A stretch of DNA of 17,673 nt from positions 1 to 17,673 of the forward strand of contig CALZCU010000001.1 of the NCBI GenBank assembly GCA_945632055.1. The letters run 5' to 3'. A program made the translations under genes and the position numbers. Under the pieces are notes generated by a model. The model did no database searches. It saw nothing but the letters and a program-made list of their open reading frames with translations, and had not been told where the DNA came from. Positions 14,969 through 17,673 of this stretch are shown piece by piece. Every line of letters starts with the position of its first letter. Positions within the stretch are counted from its first letter, which is position 1. The DNA comes from an uncultured Ruminococcus sp. GTDB lineage: Bacteria > Bacillota > Clostridia > Oscillospirales > Acutalibacteraceae.

Positions 14969-15121
14969 ATGAAAAGAATTAAGACTATTGAAACTCGTGA
15001 CCTCAAGAAGAGCGTTAAGAACGGCGGCTGCGGCGAGTGCCAGACTTCCTGCCAGTCAGCTTGCAAAACCTCTTGTGGTGTTGCTAACCAGCAGTGCGAG
15101 AAGTGCCTCAGCGAGAAATAA
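14969..15121 (+). CDS. scfA: SCIFF ranthipeptide precursor (six-cysteines-in-forty-five family), 50 aa, seven Cys
   Basis: Ribosomally made precursor of a thioether-bridged peptide. The leader MKRIKTIETRDLKKSVKNGG is typical of the SCIFF family, and the core starts CGECQTSCQSACKTSC, the family signature. Cysteines are at 21, 24, 28, 32, 36, 43 and 46: the six usual ones plus an extra one in CEKC near the end. In the characterised Clostridium thermocellum CteA, as I recall it, the crosslink joins Cys32 to Thr37; here residue 37 is Gly, while Thr34 and Ser35 remain. The biological role of SCIFF peptides is unsettled, with some evidence for signalling. The maturase gene follows after 80 bases. 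Own strong promoter and ribosome site. Confidence 0.95.
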   Translation: MKRIKTIETRDLKKSVKNGGCGECQTSCQSACKTSCGVANQQCEKCLSEK

Positions 15122-15148
15122 TTTTATTCTTAAAAATTAAGGAACAAC

Positions 15149-15184
15149 AGCCGTTTTACCTTGAGGTTTAACGGCTTTCCTTTT
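15149..15184 (+). terminator. Partial terminator/attenuator between the SCIFF gene and its maturase
   Basis: AGCCGTT (15149-15155)/AACGGCT (15170-15176) enclose a TT/TT internal loop and an inner ACCT/AGGT stem, followed by TTTCCTTTT. The T-run is broken, so termination is probably incomplete. This would make more precursor mRNA than maturase mRNA, as is common for RiPP operons (inference). Confidence 0.65.
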
Positions 15185-15201
15185 GTCAAAACGGAGATAT
15201 T

Positions 15202-16578
15202 ATGATACATCAATATAAGCTAAACGGATATAACATAGTTCTTGATGTTTTCAGCGGCAGTGTTCACTGTGTGGACGAGCTTGCTTATGATGTCATAGAA
15301 ATGTATGAAAACAACAGCAGAGAAGAAATAATAAAGGCTATGCTTGAAAAGTATTCCTCAAATCCCGAAATCAATGATCAGGAGATTAACGACTGCATTG
15401 ACGATGTTGAGGAGCTTAAAAATCAGGGCAAGTTGTTCACAGAGGACAAGTACAAAGACCTTGCCTTTGATTTTAAGGCGAGAAATACTGTAATCAAGGC
15501 TTTATGCCTGCACATTGCCCACACCTGCAACCTGAACTGTGAATACTGCTTTGCAAGTCAGGGCAAGTATCACGGTGACAGAGCGCTTATGAGCTTTGAA
15601 ACAGGAAAGAGAGCGATTGACTTTCTTGTTGAAAATTCGGGAAGCAGAGTAAATCTTGAGGTGGATTTCTTTGGCGGAGAACCTCTTATGAATTTCGATG
15701 TTGTCAAGCAGATTGTCGCTTATGCAAGGAGCATTGAAAAGGAGAAAAACAAGAATTTCCGATTTACCCTTACAACAAACGGAATGCTCGTTGACGATGA
15801 TGTAATTGATTTTGCAAACCGTGAGTGTCACAATGTAGTTCTCAGCCTTGACGGCAGAAAGGAAATTCACGATAATCTCCGCAAAACCGTTAACGGAAAG
15901 GGAAGCTACGATATTATTGTACCTAAGTTTCAGGACTTTGTAAAAAAGAGAGGAAACAAGGGCTATTATGTGCGCGGTACCTACACTCACAACAATATCG
16001 ATTTCACAAAGGATATATTCCATATGGCTGACCTCGGATTTACCGAGCTTTCAATGGAGCCTGTTGTATGCGCTCCCGACGACCCGTATGCACTTACATA
16101 TGATGATTTGCCGATCCTGTTTGAACAGTATGAGATACTTGCAAAGGAAATGCTCCGCAGAGAAAAAGAGGGAAAGCCGCTTACATTCTATCACTATATG
16201 CTTGACCTCACAGGAGGACCCTGCATATACAAGCGTATTTCAGGCTGCGGTTCGGGAACAGAGTATATGGCTGTAACTCCTTGGGGAGAGCTGTTTCCCT
16301 GTCACCAGTTTGTAGGCGATCCGAAATACAGCCTTGGAAATATTTATGACGGTGTTACGAATACAGAAATTCAGAATGAATTTAAGCTTTGCAACGCATA
16401 TGCAAGAGAGGATTGTAAGGACTGCTGGGCAAAGCTCTATTGCAGCGGCGGCTGTGCAGCAAATGCCTACCACGCAACAGGCTCTATTAACGGAATTTAC
16501 GAGTACGGCTGTCAGCTTTTCAGAAAGAGAATTGAGTGCGCCATTATGATGAAGGTTGCTCAGTCGGAATCGGAATAA
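15202..16578 (+). CDS. scfB: Thioether-forming SCIFF maturase, radical SAM/SPASM protein
   Basis: Radical SAM enzyme that joins Cys sulfur to another residue's side chain in the SCIFF precursor. 458 residues, the usual length. N-terminal RRE (PqqD-like winged helix, about 1-90) binds the leader. The SAM cluster motif is C109-x3-C113-x2-C116 (HTCNLNCEYCFASQ), with FFGGEPLMN (156-164) as the SAM glycine motif. The SPASM domain starts near C341/C349 (GCGSGTEYMAVTPWGELFPC, C367) and shows the classic C405-x2-C408-x5-C414-x3-C418 followed by C437, enough to hold two auxiliary [4Fe-4S] clusters. Start ATG 15202 has GGAG five bases upstream. Adjacent to its presumed substrate gene; it likely shares the SCIFF promoter through read-through of the intervening hairpin. 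Confidence 0.95.
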   Translation: MIHQYKLNGYNIVLDVFSGSVHCVDELAYDVIEMYENNSREEIIKAMLEKYSSNPEINDQEINDCIDDVEELKNQGKLFTEDKYKDLAFDFKARNTVIKALCLHIAHTCNLNCEYCFASQGKYHGDRALMSFETGKRAIDFLVENSGSRVNLEVDFFGGEPLMNFDVVKQIVAYARSIEKEKNKNFRFTLTTNGMLVDDDVIDFANRECHNVVLSLDGRKEIHDNLRKTVNGKGSYDIIVPKFQDFVKKRGNKGYYVRGTYTHNNIDFTKDIFHMADLGFTELSMEPVVCAPDDPYALTYDDLPILFEQYEILAKEMLRREKEGKPLTFYHYMLDLTGGPCIYKRISGCGSGTEYMAVTPWGELFPCHQFVGDPKYSLGNIYDGVTNTEIQNEFKLCNAYAREDCKDCWAKLYCSGGCAANAYHATGSINGIYEYGCQLFRKRIECAIMMKVAQSESE

Positions 16579-16587
16579 ACATAAAGG

Positions 16588-16610
16588 GCGGCAGGTAATT
16601 CACCTGCCGC
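16588..16610. repeat. 23-bp hairpin, copy 1 (after scfB)
   Basis: Nine-pair arms GCGGCAGGT/ACCTGCCGC around AATTC. Identical to 16793-16815 and in the same orientation. It begins 10 bases after the scfB stop and may terminate it, although no T-run follows. Confidence 0.85.
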
Positions 16611-16792
16611 AGACTGTAGAAAAACTCAGATAGTCAGCAAATATAAGATTAATAACAATACTTTGCTATTATATCCAAGGCTCCCCTTTGAGGAAATTCC
16701 CCTAAAAGGGGAATTTCCTCAAGGAAAGGCTTTGCTATATCATAAAAGTTGACTATTGTTAACTTTTTGTTCCTACTTTTTCGACAAACTGT
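16611..16792. mobile_element. MITE-like non-coding element between the two 23-bp hairpins
   Basis: No plausible gene. Inverted end segments: GTAGAAAAACT (16616-16626) against ACTTTTTCGAC (16775-16785), 9 of 11 pairing, and ATAGTCA (16630-16636) against TGACTAT (16750-16756). The centre is a 14-pair stem TGAGGAAATTCCCC/GGGGAATTTCCTCA (16689-16702, 16708-16721) with loop TAAAA. CTTTGCTAT is repeated at 16661 and 16730. The AAGGCTCCCCTTTGAGG stretch resembles a short repeat I associate with gut Ruminococcaceae genomes. The mobile nature is inferred from structure only. Confidence 0.5.
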
Positions 16793-16815
16793 GCGGCAGG
16801 TAATTCACCTGCCGC
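16793..16815. repeat. 23-bp hairpin, copy 2 (after the FeoB-like gene)
   Basis: Identical to 16588-16610, 205 bp away start to start. It lies 4 bases beyond the stop of the minus-strand FeoB-like gene and may be its transcript end. Confidence 0.85.
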
Positions 16816-16819
16816 TGAT

Positions 16820-17673
16820 TTACATAAATAATCTCATAATATTTGCAGTTGCAAAGCACAGAATAATTCCAATTATTGTTGGAATCAGCATCGAAACGAG
16901 AGTCCACTTAAGACTTCCCGTTTCTTTTTTTATTGTAAGGCAGGTGGTTGAGCAGGGAAAGTGCATAATGCACATTATCATTGTGCAGACCGCCGTAATC
17001 ACAGTCCAGCCGTTAGCAGTGAATAATTGGAGCAGCTGCTCATAGCTCGAATACTCAACCATTGAGCCTGTTGCCATATATGACATAATTATTATCGGGA
17101 TTACAGTTTCATTGGCAGGAAATCCGAGTATAAACGCCATAACAATTACGCCGTCAAGACCTATGAGCTGTCCGAAAGGCTCAAAAAACTGTGTGCAGTA
17201 TTGAAGCACCGAGTATTCTCCGATAAATATATTAGCCGTCAGCCAGATTATTGCACCGGCAGGTGCGGCAAAAATAACAGCTCTTCCAAGCACAAACAGC
17301 GTTCTGTCAAGAAATGACCGCACGATAGTCTTGATTATTTGCGGCTTGCGGTACGGAGGAAGCTCAAGTGCAAAGCCTGACGGCACACCCTTTGCAACCG
17401 TAACCGATAAAACCTTTGATATGCAAAGCGTTGCAAGCACACATAATACAATGATTCCAAGCAGAATGACAGCCACCTGTAATGAAGCGGCAAACCCAAA
17501 TGTACTGCCTGCAAAAAACATCATAATAATGGCAATAAGCGTTGGAAATCTTCCGTTGCAGGGCATAAAATTATTTGTTAGAATTGCAATCAGCCGTTCC
17601 TGCGGTGATTCAATTATTCTGCATCCCGTCACACCGCAGGCATTACAGCCTATGCCCATAGCCATAGTCAGAC
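16820..17673 (-). CDS. feoB: FeoB-like ferrous iron transporter, C-terminal membrane part (partial)
   Basis: The frame is open to the window edge, so the N-terminus is missing; about 284 residues are visible. GIGCNACGVTGCRIIESPQE, followed by ERLIAILTNNFMPCNGRFP, is the FeoB gate-domain signature in its clostridial form; compare GCNVPAI and LTNPFMSCSARLP in proteobacterial FeoB. ELPPYRKPQ, then a block of hydrophobic helices, FILGFPANETVIPII, and a final MIMCIMHFPCSTTCLTIKKE helix region complete the FeoB pore. FeoB moves Fe2+ into the cell using an N-terminal GTPase, which must lie outside the window if present. The end is convergent with scfB across the 23-bp hairpin element. A shorter stand-alone gate protein cannot be excluded. 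Confidence 0.85.
   Translation of the reverse strand, partial: LTMAMGIGCNACGVTGCRIIESPQERLIAILTNNFMPCNGRFPTLIAIIMMFFAGSTFGFAASLQVAVILLGIIVLCVLATLCISKVLSVTVAKGVPSGFALELPPYRKPQIIKTIVRSFLDRTLFVLGRAVIFAAPAGAIIWLTANIFIGEYSVLQYCTQFFEPFGQLIGLDGVIVMAFILGFPANETVIPIIIMSYMATGSMVEYSSYEQLLQLFTANGWTVITAVCTMIMCIMHFPCSTTCLTIKKETGSLKWTLVSMLIPTIIGIILCFATANIMRLFM

Noticed and set aside
15502..16023. Minus-strand 173-codon open frame
   Set aside because: It lies opposite the radical SAM core of scfB, whose cysteine motifs are unambiguous.
16588..16815. CRISPR-like repeat pair
   Set aside because: Only two copies, palindromic, 205 bp apart, no spacer pattern and no cas genes.

Overview
The window reads as chromosome of a Gram-positive anaerobe of the class Clostridia, most likely the Ruminococcaceae/Oscillospirales group. 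This is inferred from moderate-to-low G+C, strong AGGAGG-type ribosome sites, sigma-A promoters of TTGACA-17-TATAAT type, a SCIFF ranthipeptide with its radical-SAM maturase (a clostridial hallmark) and a clostridial FeoB-type transporter. Most genes are housekeeping. I see no phage, CRISPR array, complete transposon, rRNA or tRNA.

Layout. 1-1124 (minus, cut by the edge): a MocR/GntR-type PLP-dependent regulator. It is divergent from a five-gene plus-strand operon (1252-6766): murD, two tandem M42 metallopeptidases, a GNAT acetyltransferase and a PLP enzyme of the methionine gamma-lyase/'aluminium resistance' family. The operon ends at a bidirectional hairpin terminator. 6836-8466 (minus): a CPBP intramembrane protease translationally coupled (ATGA) to tadA, whose N-terminus carries two copies of a short repeat. 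8578-10437 (plus): a secreted 5'-nucleotidase/UDP-sugar hydrolase with a C-terminal membrane anchor. 10514-11614 (minus): hemW, interrupted by an in-frame TAG 42 codons before its natural end. 11891-14903 (plus): prfC and an Orn/Lys/Arg-type decarboxylase. 14969-16578 (plus): the SCIFF precursor and its maturase, separated by a hairpin. 16588-16815: a small MITE-like, hairpin-rich element bracketed by two identical copies of a 23-bp hairpin. 16820-17673 (minus, cut by the edge): the C-terminal membrane part of a FeoB-like ferrous iron transporter.

How they work together. The SCIFF peptide and the RRE/radical-SAM/SPASM maturase form one biosynthetic unit with its own promoter. A stem-loop between them probably lets the precursor be made in excess. 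The murD operon couples cell-wall precursor synthesis with peptide and amino-acid turnover enzymes; the link is genomic and the functional connection is not proven.

The observations most worth checking are: the SCIFF peptide with seven cysteines and Gly at the position I recall as the Thr thioether acceptor; the TAG inside hemW; the coding-frame repeats in tadA; and the 16.6-16.8 kb element. The SCIFF system itself is a described class, and I do not see a wholly new system here.
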